A stretch of 64,000 bases of DNA from Dactylococcopsis salina PCC 8305 (GCF_000317615.1 NC_019780.1:1881840-1945839); one strand, 5' to 3'. Positions 16,487 to 26,345 are shown, counted from the stretch's first letter. A program made the numbers and translations. The notes: a model not told the origin generated them from the sequence alone.

Positions 16487-17335
16487 ATGAACTTTCTCAC
16501 CGAACTTCTTTCTCCGAAAACCTCTCAAACTACAACGAAAACCGCACCACAACGAAAGCGCCATCGGGGAACTGAAATTAAAAATAGCCTCGAAATCGAA
16601 TTGATGCGAGAATCAGGGCGCATTGTGGCGACGGTTTTAAAGGAAATTTCCCAAATTGCTGCACCTGGAATGACAACGATGGAGTTAGATGCTTATGCAG
16701 AAAAACGTATCCGAGAAATGGGCGCAACCCCTAGTTTTAAGGGATATCATGGCTTTCCTGGGTCGATTTGTGTTTGCTTAAATGATGAGGTGGTACATGG
16801 GATTCCCAATGCAAAAAAGGTGATTCGCAATGGTGATTTATTAAAGGTGGATACGGGTGCGTATAAAAATGGCTTTCATGGCGATTCCTGTATTACGATC
16901 GCGGTTGGTAAGGTGAAACCGAAAGCTCTAGAATTAATGGCAGTTGCGGAAAATGGGATGTATGAAGGGGTAAAACAAGTTAAAGCTGGAAATTCTTTGT
17001 TAGATATTGCTGCGGCGATCGAGGATTATGTCACCAGTAAAGGTTACAGTATTGTAGAAGGGTTTACGGGTCATGGTGTAGGTCGTAATCTCCATGAAGC
17101 ACCGGCGGTGTTTAATACCCGTACCGAACAACTCCCGAATGTGAAGCTGAAAGCGGGAATGGTGTTAGCCATTGAACCGATTATTAATGCGGGATCGAAG
17201 TTTACAAGAACACTGCGCGATCGCTGGACAGTGGTCACGATCGATAAATGTCTCTCCGCACAATTTGAACATACGGTATTAGTCACCAAAGAGGGTTATG
17301 AAATTTTAACCGATCGCGCTGAAGTTGAGAATTAG
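16487..17335 (+). CDS. map: Methionine aminopeptidase, type I
   Basis: Removes the initiator Met from nascent proteins, using two metal ions. The metal ligands are in the usual blocks: [18 protein letters not shown] (two Asp), [12 protein letters not shown] (His), LAIEPIIN (Glu) and QFEHTVLV (Glu). A roughly 35-residue basic N-terminal extension precedes the catalytic core, as in some cyanobacterial paralogs. It is monocistronic and convergent with the asparaginase gene, whose stop is only 6 bp away. Confidence 0.95.
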   Translation: MNFLTELLSPKTSQTTTKTAPQRKRHRGTEIKNSLEIELMRESGRIVATVLKEISQIAAPGMTTMELDAYAEKRIREMGATPSFKGYHGFPGSICVCLNDEVVHGIPNAKKVIRNGDLLKVDTGAYKNGFHGDSCITIAVGKVKPKALELMAVAENGMYEGVKQVKAGNSLLDIAAAIEDYVTSKGYSIVEGFTGHGVGRNLHEAPAVFNTRTEQLPNVKLKAGMVLAIEPIINAGSKFTRTLRDRWTVVTIDKCLSAQFEHTVLVTKEGYEILTDRAEVEN

Positions 17336-17341
17336 AGAAGA

Positions 17342-18292
17342 TTAAACAAACCCCAACTCTCCCACCACTTCCAAACGTTTATATTCACTGAGACTCATAA
17401 ACTTTTCTGCTAAACTGTCGGACATGGTGGGGGTAATCCAACCCATCTGCATCAATAAATCAATCGCGGTGGCATATTTCGCCCGTTTTGAGCCATCTAA
17501 GGCTTTAATTGCCAAGCCCATCCCTTCCCCAATGCGACCAATACATTGCACTCCTTCCGCGCCACTTTTACTCACTAATTCCCCATTACTCACCCTCATC
17601 AATTCCGTATCAAATTCTCCTTCCCCTGCGACCATTTCAGGATAATGAGTCATCGCACGGCTGATTCGTTCCAAATAGACATCATCCCCAGAAGACAAAT
17701 GAGCGTACAACGTCGCCATCTGGGATAACTGCATAAAATAAGTGGGAACACCACAATCATCCTGTACCGCAATAAATTCAGCACCTGGCATCTGTAACAG
17801 TTCTCCCACACCACTTAAAATCAATTCTTGAATCGCGCTACGATGACGCATATAGTTATTTAGCGTCCAACCCGATTGTTGACAGACGGCTAACATCCCC
17901 GCGTGTTTTCCTGAACAATTGTATTCGAGAGGGCTACGTTTGCCAGGTGGAATCGGACATTGTAAAGCACTGGGTTCTATATTTGCTCGCCAGAGAATAT
18001 TAAATACTTGTCGCGCTTGTTGAATTGTTCCCTGATGAGAACTGCAAATAATGGCTAAATCTTTGTCAGTGAGCTTAAAATGCTCTAATGCTCCCGTTTT
18101 CACCACAGGAAGCGCTTGAAAGGGTTTCAAGGAAGAACGAATAAAAGAACCCGTTTCCGAATCACCCGCAAAGGACAAAATCCGTCCTCGATGATCACAG
18201 ATTAAAGCGTGGACTTTGTGGATCGATTCGACAATCCCTTCTCGCAGGAGATGAACTTCTAATTCTGGGGTTTGCGTCCGTTTTTTGCTCAT
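17342..18292 (-). CDS. Asparaginase family II protein
   Basis: Predicted L-asparaginase of the thermolabile, Rhizobium-type class (pfam Asparaginase_II), unrelated to the classic EcAII fold. The conserved blocks RSSLKPFQALP, ICSSHQG, CSGKHAGMLAVCQ and GVPTYFMQL are present over 316 residues. The pair Ser-Ser-Leu-Lys and Cys-Ser-Gly-Lys-His form the active-site region of this family. It is probably cytosolic with no signal peptide, and ends 6 bp from map in tail-to-tail orientation. Confidence 0.85.
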   Translation of the reverse strand: MSKKRTQTPELEVHLLREGIVESIHKVHALICDHRGRILSFAGDSETGSFIRSSLKPFQALPVVKTGALEHFKLTDKDLAIICSSHQGTIQQARQVFNILWRANIEPSALQCPIPPGKRSPLEYNCSGKHAGMLAVCQQSGWTLNNYMRHRSAIQELILSGVGELLQMPGAEFIAVQDDCGVPTYFMQLSQMATLYAHLSSGDDVYLERISRAMTHYPEMVAGEGEFDTELMRVSNGELVSKSGAEGVQCIGRIGEGMGLAIKALDGSKRAKYATAIDLLMQMGWITPTMSDSLAEKFMSLSEYKRLEVVGELGFV

Positions 18293-18307
18293 AAATAATT
18301 GCTCAAG

Positions 18308-18811
18308 TTACAGGAAATAGGTGAGGAGTCGCCAAGCTAAAAGGTCGATCGCGCTGAGAATCACTAACACCAACGCCGTGATCTGCAACCGTTTAAAGAT
18401 GGGAGTAATCTGATAGGATACCACCAGTCGATCGCGCCTTAAAACGGAATCTGGTTTTTCCCAAGTTTGTCCATCGTACCAGCCCGACTCTTCATAAGGA
18501 ATGGCGGCTTTTTCCAGACGATTCCGAACATAAGACCATCCTAAATAAAGTCTGACCACCATAAAAACGACTAACAAACTCGCCCCCAAAGCACCACAAA
18601 GAAAAAATTGATAGGGATGAGTCGCGAGGGGAAAACTCCCGACAGTGAGAGGGCCCGCCATCACCCAACCCCATCCCCAAGTCCAAAGCAGTTTCCGAAT
18701 GTAACAGTCGCGACTAAATGTCACCCAACGAAAGGGCCAATCAGTTTTTAGTTTCTCATATTCATTGAGAGGAAGTTGTTCTGGGGGAACTGGACAAGGC
18801 TGAGAGATCAT
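18308..18811 (-). CDS. ycf36: Ycf36/CGLD27-like protein (DUF1230)
   Basis: Green-lineage conserved membrane protein of unknown function, with a role in iron-related chloroplast processes suggested for plant CGLD27. It begins CPVPPEQLPLNEYEKLKTDWPF, the family hallmark. Two central hydrophobic segments (about residues 40-85), VRLYLGWSYVRNRL, EESGWYDGQTWEKP and a C-terminal hydrophobic segment follow. I use the ATG at 18811; the frame is open to a TTG at 18829. It is 15 bp downstream of the asparaginase start region, on the same strand. Confidence 0.8.
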   Translation of the reverse strand: MISQPCPVPPEQLPLNEYEKLKTDWPFRWVTFSRDCYIRKLLWTWGWGWVMAGPLTVGSFPLATHPYQFFLCGALGASLLVVFMVVRLYLGWSYVRNRLEKAAIPYEESGWYDGQTWEKPDSVLRRDRLVVSYQITPIFKRLQITALVLVILSAIDLLAWRLLTYFL

Positions 18812-18879
18812 AAATAGCAAGGAAATCAATAATGATCAATCTTATCTTAATAGACAAAGTAGCCCCCAATAATCCAGCA

Positions 18880-19203
18880 AAATCCTGTTTAAGGAAGACA
18901 AGGAAGACAAGGGAGACAAGAGAGCAATGGGAGACAAGAGAGCAATGGGAGACAAGAGAGCAATGGGAGACAAGAGAGCAATGGGAGACAAGAGAGCAAT
19001 GGGAGACAAGAGAGCAATGGGAGACAAGAGAGCGATTTTTCTCCCGCATCTTCCCCATCTTCCCCATCTTCCCCATCTTCCCCATCTCCCCCATCTTCCC
19101 CATCTCCCCCATCTTCCCCATCTCCCCCATCTCTCCCGATTCCCGATTCCCGACTCCCGACTCCCGAACTACACTGAAAACATGAACTTTTTCAGCAAAC
19201 CCT
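18880..19203. mobile_element. MITE-like element, family 1, copy D (partial), with two minisatellites
   Basis: The right end is GAACTTTTTCAGCAAACCC (to 19203), the same terminal repeat as copies A-C. The interior holds about seven copies of an 18-bp unit (18911-19033, GGGAGACAAGAGAGCAAT), then about ten 9-bp units CTTCCCCAT/CTCCCCCAT (19041-19135) and CCCGATT/CCCGACT heptamers. A matching left end is not evident. Confidence 0.55.
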
Positions 19204-19305
19204 AATTAAGAATAATACGGGGGTGCGCGATCGAGTTTTTTATGTGTTTAATCGCATTGATGAAACTTGGTATAACAATCTGAGTTATCAATTTTTGCTC
19301 TGCTT

Positions 19306-19455
19306 AATTCCCCCAAAATTGGGGGCGAGGGGGCGTAATCGACAAATTCCCCCCAAATTGGGGGTGAGGGGGCGTAATCGACAAATTCCCCCCAAATTGG
19401 GGGTGAGGGGGCGTAATCGACAAATTCCCCCCAAATTGGGGGTGAGGGGGCAGAA
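19306..19455. repeat. 39-bp tandem array, four copies
   Basis: Units centred on CCCCCCAAATTGGGGG, followed by TGAGGGGGCGTAATCGACAA. It is a member of the CCCCC...GGGGG palindromic family (REP-like family 2) expanded in tandem just downstream of rsfS. Confidence 0.85.
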
Positions 19456-19471
19456 TTTGCCACTGATGACT

Positions 19472-19873
19472 TTATTCGTGATCCGTTTCTAATTGTTTAG
19501 CGTGTCCCCAGAAGGCTTCGATCCCGTAAAATTCTCGTTCCTCTGGCAATAAAATATGTGCAATTACATCGCCATAATCTAATAATATCCAGTTCCGTTC
19601 CTTTTGCCCTTCTGCGCGTATCGGTGCGTAATGAAATTGCCTTTCTACCGTATCCTCGATCGCATCTGAAATCGCTTTGACTTGGGTGCGCGAGTGACCG
19701 GTACTAATGACAAAGTAATCAGCGAGATAAGAAACTTCTGTTACTTCTAAAAGAACAATATCACTGGCTTTGCGAGTAGCGGCGGCTTCGACAATAGTTC
19801 GAGCTAATTTTTCGGCATCTGTCAAAGTAGGAGTGTTGGTGGAAGTGGAATTAGAGTTAGGCTGATGATTCAT
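19472..19873 (-). CDS. rsfS: Ribosome silencing factor RsfS
   Basis: Binds uL14 on the 50S subunit and blocks subunit joining in starvation. Family blocks are present: LARTIVEAAATRKASDIVLLEV, LADYFVISTGHSRTQVKAISDAIED, GQKERNWILLDYGDVIAHILLPEEREFY. The roughly 20-residue Ser/Thr/Asn-rich N-terminus is not conserved in the family. It lies downstream of yqeK, an association common in bacteria. Confidence 0.93.
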   Translation of the reverse strand: MNHQPNSNSTSTNTPTLTDAEKLARTIVEAAATRKASDIVLLEVTEVSYLADYFVISTGHSRTQVKAISDAIEDTVERQFHYAPIRAEGQKERNWILLDYGDVIAHILLPEEREFYGIEAFWGHAKQLETDHE

Positions 19874-19989
19874 GAAATCGGATGATTAATTTGCGTTCTG
19901 CTGACAATGGAAACTAAAAGGTTTTTCAATTCACTTATCCCTAAGATAGCGTGGATATTGGTCGATCGAGGGACAATTGCAGGAAGAAT

Positions 19990-20568
19990 TTAAACTTTTG
20001 TTGCTTGCATTGCCCAGTTACGAGTGGCGACAGTGCGAGGATGAATCGGACGACCTTTTTGGATCAACTTTTTAATACTCACATCGCACACTTGATAAAC
20101 GCCCCGATACAAGCTTTCCCAAGTAGCTTCTCGCATGGCGTTTAGTTCTTCATCATCACCGCGATTGGGTTCGAGTTTATCAGCGACAAACACAATACAA
20201 CTGATTTTAGACATTTCTGCATTCCCCAAAGTGTGTTCTGCGATCGCCCTTAAAATTTCTTCATCTTTGACGTGAAATGTATCTTCCGCTACGATCGCGC
20301 TCACATCAGCGTGTAATAAATGAGGACGCACCGCACAAATTTCGTCAATTACGATCTTTTTTTCTTGTGCCATTGCTAACAACTGATCGGCGGGAAAATA
20401 CTTCGCCAAATCGTGCATCAATCCTGCGGTTTGTGCTTTTTCTTCATCCGCCGCATGAACTTTCGCTACCTGTTTCGACATTTCTTCCACACCGAGAATA
20501 TGCTGAACACGGGAACTGGGAACATTTTCCTCTAACCAAGCTATTACTTTTTCTCTTTCTACTACCAA
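19990..20568 (-). CDS. yqeK: YqeK-type HD phosphohydrolase (symmetrical Ap4A hydrolase)
   Basis: Metal-dependent HD-domain enzyme that hydrolyses diadenosine tetraphosphate. HD motifs: RVQHILGVEEM, GLMHDLAKYF, HLLHADVSA, AIAEHTLGN and VADKLEPNR. I start at TTG 20568 because AGGAG lies 7 nt upstream; the frame remains open to 20640 into a REP-like repeat. It sits just upstream of rsfS, as in many bacteria, about 115 bp apart. Confidence 0.88.
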   Translation of the reverse strand: MVVEREKVIAWLEENVPSSRVQHILGVEEMSKQVAKVHAADEEKAQTAGLMHDLAKYFPADQLLAMAQEKKIVIDEICAVRPHLLHADVSAIVAEDTFHVKDEEILRAIAEHTLGNAEMSKISCIVFVADKLEPNRGDDEELNAMREATWESLYRGVYQVCDVSIKKLIQKGRPIHPRTVATRNWAMQATKV

Positions 20569-20653
20569 ATTTCTTCTCCTTTTTTTATAATCTGTGTTCA
20601 GTTTCGCGACTTTCCCCCCTTTTCCAAGTAGGGTGGGCAAGGCAAACCCCTAA

Positions 20654-21268
20654 TTAAAACGGATTGAACAATTGGTCAACGGTGAATTGCAATTCGGGGA
20701 AAGTGGGCGATCGAATGAGGTCATCTCTTTTAAACTGTTGAACCTCATACTCCCCATCAACTAAAGTATAAACGCTCAAAGTGGGTTGTTTGGGAGAACC
20801 AATATAGCGCCGTCCTCCAATGCCAAGATAATCCGCAATCCAATATTCTTCAATCCCCATACTTTCATAATCAGAGAGTTTGAGGGCGTAATCATCGCGC
20901 CAGTTGGTGGAAACAACTTCTACTATTAGCTTGACCGATTTTGGAGTCTGAAGGATTGAGGAACTTTCCCATCTTGGTTCATCAGCTAAACCGACGCGAT
21001 TAACCACAGCAATATCTGGTTCATATCCTGTATCGTCAGATATTTTAATAATACATTCTCTGGGGATAAAGTAAGGCAATTCCATTTGATCAATCGCGTA
21101 ATTCAATTTTTTGATACCAAACCCTGTAATTTCTGAATGTTTTCCTTTCGGCTTTGGCATCTCAACAATTACTCCTCGTTTTAATTCATAGTTAATTTCT
21201 GATGTTTCTGGATACCAATCAATAAATTCATCGAATGATAGGGGCGTTTTATCGACGGCTGCAATCAT
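20654..21268 (-). CDS. Uma2 family (DUF820) restriction-endonuclease-like protein
   Basis: PD-(D/E)XK fold protein of the family hugely expanded in cyanobacteria, function unsettled. Typical blocks are SFDEFIDWYPETSEINYELKRGVIVEMPKPKGKHSE, ECIIKISDDTGYEPDIAVV, VKLIVEVVSTNWRDDYALKLSDYESMGIEEYWIADYLG. The catalytic-like residues (Asp in EPDIAVV, Glu in IVEVVS and the following Lys) are kept. It lies downstream of the kinase-WYL gene on the same strand, about 80 bp apart. Confidence 0.88.
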   Translation of the reverse strand: MIAAVDKTPLSFDEFIDWYPETSEINYELKRGVIVEMPKPKGKHSEITGFGIKKLNYAIDQMELPYFIPRECIIKISDDTGYEPDIAVVNRVGLADEPRWESSSILQTPKSVKLIVEVVSTNWRDDYALKLSDYESMGIEEYWIADYLGIGGRRYIGSPKQPTLSVYTLVDGEYEVQQFKRDDLIRSPTFPELQFTVDQLFNPF

Positions 21269-21350
21269 TGATTTTACTCCTCCTTATTATCTCTCATATT
21301 AGGTTTACATATTGGCGTAAATTGTTGGGTTTTTACATCCAACGGACTTT

Positions 21351-23408
21351 TTAAGCGGATAATTCAGGATCGTTCATTGCTTCCAGAATTGCTTTTCCTT
21401 TCTCTTTTAAGGTTTCTCGTAAACTTTCAGGAGTAACCACTTTGGCTTCACCGCCAAAGCCTAAAATCCAACGCTGAAGGTCAATATCTTCTAATGACCA
21501 TTGTGGTAAACGAACCCGAAACCGATGAGGAAATTTCGGGTCGGAAGTTTTTCTTAAACTAAACAAGGTGCGATTTTTTCGTAATAATTCTCGATTGAAG
21601 GGTTGCGACATTTTCATTTGTTTGAGGGGGAAACGTTGTGTTCCTTCGCTAATAAAACGGAAGATTTTTTCGGTAAACCAGATTTCAATGGTGATTTCTA
21701 TTTGTTTTCGTTCCGCTTCTTCACTACTTAAATATTTTTGCTGCAGTTTGGGATCGTTTCCTAAAAAGATACCGCCACAACTTTTATAAAGGGTGATTAA
21801 ACGTTGCAAAGATTTAAGTTGGGCGCTGCGCGATCGAGTTTTGCTTTGAGTTTGTCCTAAAAATAATCGATCGAGGCGTTCAAATCGTAACAACCCCTTA
21901 TTCTCGCCCTCATTATGTTCAAATCCTAAATACCAACCGATATTATGAAAAACAATTTGTAACGGATAAATTTTAAACAAAGATTCAGTTTCAGGATTAA
22001 ACGTTCCTCCTCCTGGTATTCTTCCTAATTCTAACAATTGTCCCGCCTCGATCGCCCTTTCTAATTCCTCTGTTTTTAGCGCAACAGATAAATCCGAAAC
22101 TTTTTCCCGATCGACAATATTTCGATTATGAATTGCTCGCACAGGATAAGGATAAGACTGTGCTAACTTAGACGTTTCTATCCGTTGTTTAAAGCGTTCA
22201 TAAACCTGTAGCGCGATCGGATCATCTAAACTTTTCGCTTGTGTTTCTAACAAATAAAATACCTTAATCAAATCATTTTCTGATAAAATTGCTGTTCCTG
22301 CAAAATAACCTCGCTTCATCGGAAACTCTGGTAAAATCTCATAAGGCTTTAAAACTTTCTCTATATCTTTACGCACCCGATCTCGATAATCATCAGCTAA
22401 AATTTCTTCTTCCTGCATTCGTTTTACCAAACTATTTAAAGTTCCTTCCCCCTTCTTAAAAATAAACGGTTCATGGATAATCAAGCGAATCATTTTAATT
22501 AACCTTTCAAAGGTTTCTAAATCAGAATAACTATGTGTGGGTAATTCTGAATCTTCTTTAATTGTAATTTCTAAATCTTTTTTGATCTCTGCTTTGCCAA
22601 TAATACCATTAACTTCTAACCACTGTAAATCAGTTGAAATCGCTTCTGGATCAGCATATATCGGATCAGCAACTTTGCTCATAAAGGCACAAATTTCGTC
22701 CAATTCTGTCTGATAGGTTTGCTTTGGTTTCCCGACGACTGCTTCTAAAGTTTCAGGGGAAGTTTGTTGCAAATTTCCAATTCCAGGATAAGTTAACAGG
22801 AGGTGAATTAAATACATTAAACGCTCAAAGTCTAATAAATTAGAATAAGCATGACGGATGATTTTCTGAGTGCGATTTTGACGATTAATCACACTACGAG
22901 AAAATTGAGAAAGTTTTTGCTGAAATTGAGCCGTTAATGAGGTTTTTAATTGAGAATTAAGCGGATAAACAGCAACAAAACCTTCCGCAGCAATGGGAGG
23001 AAACGTTTTCAAAGATTCAGACATTCTTTTAATCACTGTTTCGGGAACTTTGCGCTCTCTTTTTTGATTCCATTGTAAACAAGTTTTTAGAGGCGTTTTC
23101 AAATGCCAACCGAACCATTCTACATTGTTATATTGATTGAGATGTTGTAATAATCCCATCCGCCAAGAACGTTTGGCATTCGTCGCATCATATATAATCG
23201 GATTATCTGCGTTAATATGGGCTTCAATTTGACGAAAAACCTCGGTTTCTATTGCTGACCAATTTCCTTGAATATTCTCATCTCCAAATAATTGTTCTCG
23301 GATTTTATCTGTAGAAACAATGCGATAATTGGGATTATTTTCTACAATATTCTGAGCTAAAGTTGATTTTCCACTGCTGGGACATCCGATTAAAATATGA
23401 CAAAACAT
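21351..23408 (-). CDS. Polynucleotide-kinase-like ATPase fused to a WYL-domain regulator
   Basis: 685-residue fusion. Residues 1-150 form a T4-PNK-type P-loop kinase (IGCPSSGKSTLAQ at 7-19; IIYDATNAKR; lid-like QKRERKVPETVIKRM). Two helical, HTH-like stretches follow (about 190-290 and 300-400). Next is a WYL domain (YPLQIVFHNIGWYLGFEH...GLLRFERLDRLFLG, about 490-540). The protein ends with a WCX-type module (LEDIDLQRWILGFGGEAKVV). WYL proteins sense nucleic acid or nucleotide ligands and often regulate defence or repair. Joined to a kinase, this protein may couple RNA/DNA end processing to regulation; that is inference. A Uma2 gene follows. Confidence 0.75.
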   Translation of the reverse strand: MFCHILIGCPSSGKSTLAQNIVENNPNYRIVSTDKIREQLFGDENIQGNWSAIETEVFRQIEAHINADNPIIYDATNAKRSWRMGLLQHLNQYNNVEWFGWHLKTPLKTCLQWNQKRERKVPETVIKRMSESLKTFPPIAAEGFVAVYPLNSQLKTSLTAQFQQKLSQFSRSVINRQNRTQKIIRHAYSNLLDFERLMYLIHLLLTYPGIGNLQQTSPETLEAVVGKPKQTYQTELDEICAFMSKVADPIYADPEAISTDLQWLEVNGIIGKAEIKKDLEITIKEDSELPTHSYSDLETFERLIKMIRLIIHEPFIFKKGEGTLNSLVKRMQEEEILADDYRDRVRKDIEKVLKPYEILPEFPMKRGYFAGTAILSENDLIKVFYLLETQAKSLDDPIALQVYERFKQRIETSKLAQSYPYPVRAIHNRNIVDREKVSDLSVALKTEELERAIEAGQLLELGRIPGGGTFNPETESLFKIYPLQIVFHNIGWYLGFEHNEGENKGLLRFERLDRLFLGQTQSKTRSRSAQLKSLQRLITLYKSCGGIFLGNDPKLQQKYLSSEEAERKQIEITIEIWFTEKIFRFISEGTQRFPLKQMKMSQPFNRELLRKNRTLFSLRKTSDPKFPHRFRVRLPQWSLEDIDLQRWILGFGGEAKVVTPESLRETLKEKGKAILEAMNDPELSA

Positions 23409-23492
23409 AATACTTAATGAGTGATTGATTATTCGTTATTTCATAACCGAGAATTGCTTATACCAATCCTAAATTTTATTTAAAAAATTGAT

Positions 23493-24328
23493 TGATGAAA
23501 GCCCCCAGAATTGGGGGTTTGGGGGCAAATTGATGAAAGCCCCCAGAATTGGGGGTTTGGGAGCAAATTGATGAAAGCCCCCAGAATTGGGGGTTTGGGG
23601 GCAAATTGATGAAAGCCCCCAGAATTGGGGGTTTGGGGGCAAATTGATGAAAGCCCCCAGAATTGGGGGTTTGGGGGCAAATTGATAAAAGTCCCCAGAA
23701 TTGGGGGTTTGGGGGCAAATTGATGAAAGCCCCCAGAATTGCGGGTTTGGGGGCAAATTGATGCAAGCCCCCAGAATTGCGGGTTTGGGGGCAAATTGAT
23801 GCAAGCCCCCAGAATTGCGGGTTTGGGGGCAAATTGATGCAAGCCCCCAGAATTGCGGGTTTGGGGGCAAATTGATGCAAGCCCCCAGAATTGGGGGTTT
23901 GGGGGCAAATTGATGCAAGCCCCCAGAATTGGGGGTTTGGGGGCAAATTGATGCAAGCCCCCAGAATTGGGGGTTTGGGGGCAAATTGATGCAAGCCCCC
24001 AGAATTGGGGGTTTGGGGGCAAATTGATGCAAGCCCCCAGAATTGGGGGTTTGGGGGCAAATTGATGCAAGCCCCCAGAATTGGGGGTTTGGGGGCAAAT
24101 TGATGCAAGCCCCCAGAATTGGGGGTTTGGGGGCAAATTGATGCAAGCCCCCAGAATTGGGGGTTTGGGGGCAAATTGATGCAAGCCCCCAGAATTGGGG
24201 GTTTGGGGGCAAATTGATGCAAGCCCCCAGAATTGGGGGTTTGGGGGCAAATTGATGCAAGCCCCCAGAATTGGGGGTTTGGGGGCAAATTGATGCAAGC
24301 CCCCAGAATTGGGGGTTTGGGGGCAAAT
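23493..24328. repeat. 38-bp tandem array, about 22 copies
   Basis: Each unit contains the palindrome CCCCCAGAATTGGGGG, then TTTGGGGGC and AAATTGATGC. About seven units at the low-coordinate end read GAAAGC, about fifteen at the other end read GCAAGC, and four in between have GCGGG. Because 38 is not a multiple of 3 and the unit has no stop, all three minus frames are open for 285-310 codons. I do not call a gene here. Confidence 0.95.
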
Positions 24329-24479
24329 GTATGAATCATGTAGAATTGGTACACTGCTAATATAGGTTAGCTTATTCCGCGGTAAATGGAAATAAATTAG
24401 CGCGAACGACAAACAGCGTCAGTAGGAGCGCAAAATGTTAAAATTACTTTACAAAAAGAGTCAGCGTTGAAATTTCGCT

Positions 24480-25352
24480 ATGAAATGTATAATTAATCGT
24501 CGCGCTCAGTTTTCTGCTGCCCACCGTTACTGGCTTCCAGAGCTAAGTGAAGCGGAAAATGAAGCCAAATTCGGAACAGGAAGTCGATACCCTGGACATG
24601 GACATAATTATGTTCTTTATGTTTCTCTAGAGGGGGAAATTGACCAATATGGGATGGTGATGAATCTGTCTGAGGTCAAACCTGTAATTCGGAAACAAAT
24701 TACTGAGCAACTCAATAACGCACATCTGAATGAGGTTTGGCGTGAGTTTACAGAAACACTCCCCACCACTGAAAATGTTGCGAGAGTGATTTGGCAGCGT
24801 TTAGAGTCTTATTTACCGTTGGTGAATATTCGTTTATTTGAACATCCACAACTTTGGGCTGATTATCAAGGAAGAAATATGGAAGCGTCATTAACTGTTG
24901 GTACACATTTTAGTGCAGCACACCGTCTCGCACGTCCCGATTTAAGTTATGAGGAAAATTGCGAAATTTATGGGAAATGCGCTCGTCCTCATGGTCATGG
25001 ACACAATTATCATTTAGAGGTGACGGTTACGGGAGAAATTGATCCTCGCACGGGAATGATTGTTAATTTGGAAAAACTCCATGATATTTTAGAGGAGTTT
25101 GTCGTCGAACCGTTTGATCACTATTTCCTTAATGAGGATATTCCTTATTTCGCAGAAGTTGTTCCTACTGCGGAAAATATCGCGGTGTATATTGGTCAGT
25201 TGCTACAACAACCCACTCAAGAGTTAGGGGTCATGTTGGATAAAATTAAGTTGATTGAAAGTCCTAATAATTCTTGTGAGATTAATTGTCGGTCTCTCAG
25301 TCAAGAATTTAGCAATCAAGCGACTCGTGAACCCGCTTTAGCGAGTTATTAA
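24480..25352 (+). CDS. queD: Double-domain 6-carboxy/6-pyruvoyl-tetrahydropterin synthase
   Basis: Pterin synthase family, either QueD in queuosine synthesis or a pterin-making relative. Two tandem domains are present: residues 1-130 (RRAQFSAAHRYW, RYPGHGHNYVLYVSLEG) and 137-270 (GTHFSAAHRL, GKCARPHGHGHNYHLEVTVTGE, PTAENIAVYI). Both keep the zinc histidines. The catalytic Cys before HGH is present only in the second domain; the first has Ser/Tyr there. The 38-bp array lies directly upstream. Confidence 0.85.
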   Translation: MKCIINRRAQFSAAHRYWLPELSEAENEAKFGTGSRYPGHGHNYVLYVSLEGEIDQYGMVMNLSEVKPVIRKQITEQLNNAHLNEVWREFTETLPTTENVARVIWQRLESYLPLVNIRLFEHPQLWADYQGRNMEASLTVGTHFSAAHRLARPDLSYEENCEIYGKCARPHGHGHNYHLEVTVTGEIDPRTGMIVNLEKLHDILEEFVVEPFDHYFLNEDIPYFAEVVPTAENIAVYIGQLLQQPTQELGVMLDKIKLIESPNNSCEINCRSLSQEFSNQATREPALASY

Positions 25353-25369
25353 CTGTTTTAATTGATTCT

Positions 25370-26275
25370 TTAATCATCATCGAGTTCCTGGCGACGAATG
25401 TTGAGACAACACCACTCTTTGCGTCGCCAGAGTGTTCCTACTTTCCAACCATGTTTTTCTAGGGAATCGGCGATCGGTTGTGCTTTTTCCATTAAAATCC
25501 CACTGAGAATCCCCCAAGTGTGAGGAAGGGCGATCGCGCTAAACTCTGGAATCAAATCTAAAATCACTTCTGCGAGAATATTACAGATAATCCCATCAAA
25601 ACCCTTGGGATACATGGAAGCCAAACGCTTCACACTCCCTTGTTCTACCAGCAACTGTTCTGATTTAACACGGTTCAATTGACGATTACTGCGAGTTGCT
25701 CGTACCGCTAGGGGATCAGTATCTACTGCGTAGGCTTTTTCCGCGCCAAATAGCAAGGCTGCGATCGATAAAATCCCTGAGCCACAACCGATGTCAGCAA
25801 TAATACCGCCTTTTTTTCCCATACTGTAACGCATTTCTACGGATTCTAAACACAGTTGTGTTGTGGGATGAACTCCAGTTCCAAATGCTACGCCAGGATC
25901 AAGACGAAGCACCACTCGTTCTGTATCATTAGGAGGAGAGAGCCACGCGGGACAAACCAAAAGGCGATCGCCAATTTCTTGAGGATGCCAATATTTCTTC
26001 CAACTACTCGCCCAATCTTGCTCATCAATGAGATGCCAACTGGTTTTAGGCTCTTCCACTCCCATTGTTACCGCATCTTGTTCTATCCAGAGAGATAGAG
26101 CGGCTAAATCTAGGGGATGCGCTCGCACTTGGGGGAGATAACCTCGTATCAACCGCAGTTCCTCTTTTTGCTCTGTTACCATCCCCTGACAACCAAATTC
26201 ATCCAACCGCCAGAAGAGAAGTTCTTCTAACGTCGGATCACACGAGATTTTGATTTCCCACCAACTATTTGTCAT
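25370..26275 (-). CDS. prmA: Ribosomal protein L11 methyltransferase
   Basis: SAM-dependent trimethylation of ribosomal protein bL11/uL11. It has the N-terminal substrate-recognition domain (about 1-110; [24 protein letters not shown]) and a Rossmann domain with the PrmA hallmarks [48 protein letters not shown] and CNILAEVI. Length of 301 aa is normal. It is convergent with queD, the stops about 17 bp apart. Confidence 0.95.
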   Translation of the reverse strand: MTNSWWEIKISCDPTLEELLFWRLDEFGCQGMVTEQKEELRLIRGYLPQVRAHPLDLAALSLWIEQDAVTMGVEEPKTSWHLIDEQDWASSWKKYWHPQEIGDRLLVCPAWLSPPNDTERVVLRLDPGVAFGTGVHPTTQLCLESVEMRYSMGKKGGIIADIGCGSGILSIAALLFGAEKAYAVDTDPLAVRATRSNRQLNRVKSEQLLVEQGSVKRLASMYPKGFDGIICNILAEVILDLIPEFSAIALPHTWGILSGILMEKAQPIADSLEKHGWKVGTLWRRKEWCCLNIRRQELDDD

Positions 26276-26345
26276 CTTTCTTTGTTACTGGCTCTTGTAC
26301 CATTTTCTAATCAATTTATATCAGGTTCAGGTAATTGCTTATGAT

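Noticed and set aside
18832-19205. ORFs on both strands with WETREQ- and SPIALL-type repeats
   Set aside because: They come from the 18-bp minisatellite in MITE copy D.
23493-24328. Possible CRISPR array
   Set aside because: The units are contiguous and identical with no variable spacers, and there are no cas genes nearby.
23469-24412. Three overlapping minus-strand ORFs of 285-310 codons
   Set aside because: They are the same 38-bp repeat read in three frames (repeating PPNPQFWGL-type peptide). No start signals or non-repeat sequence support a protein.
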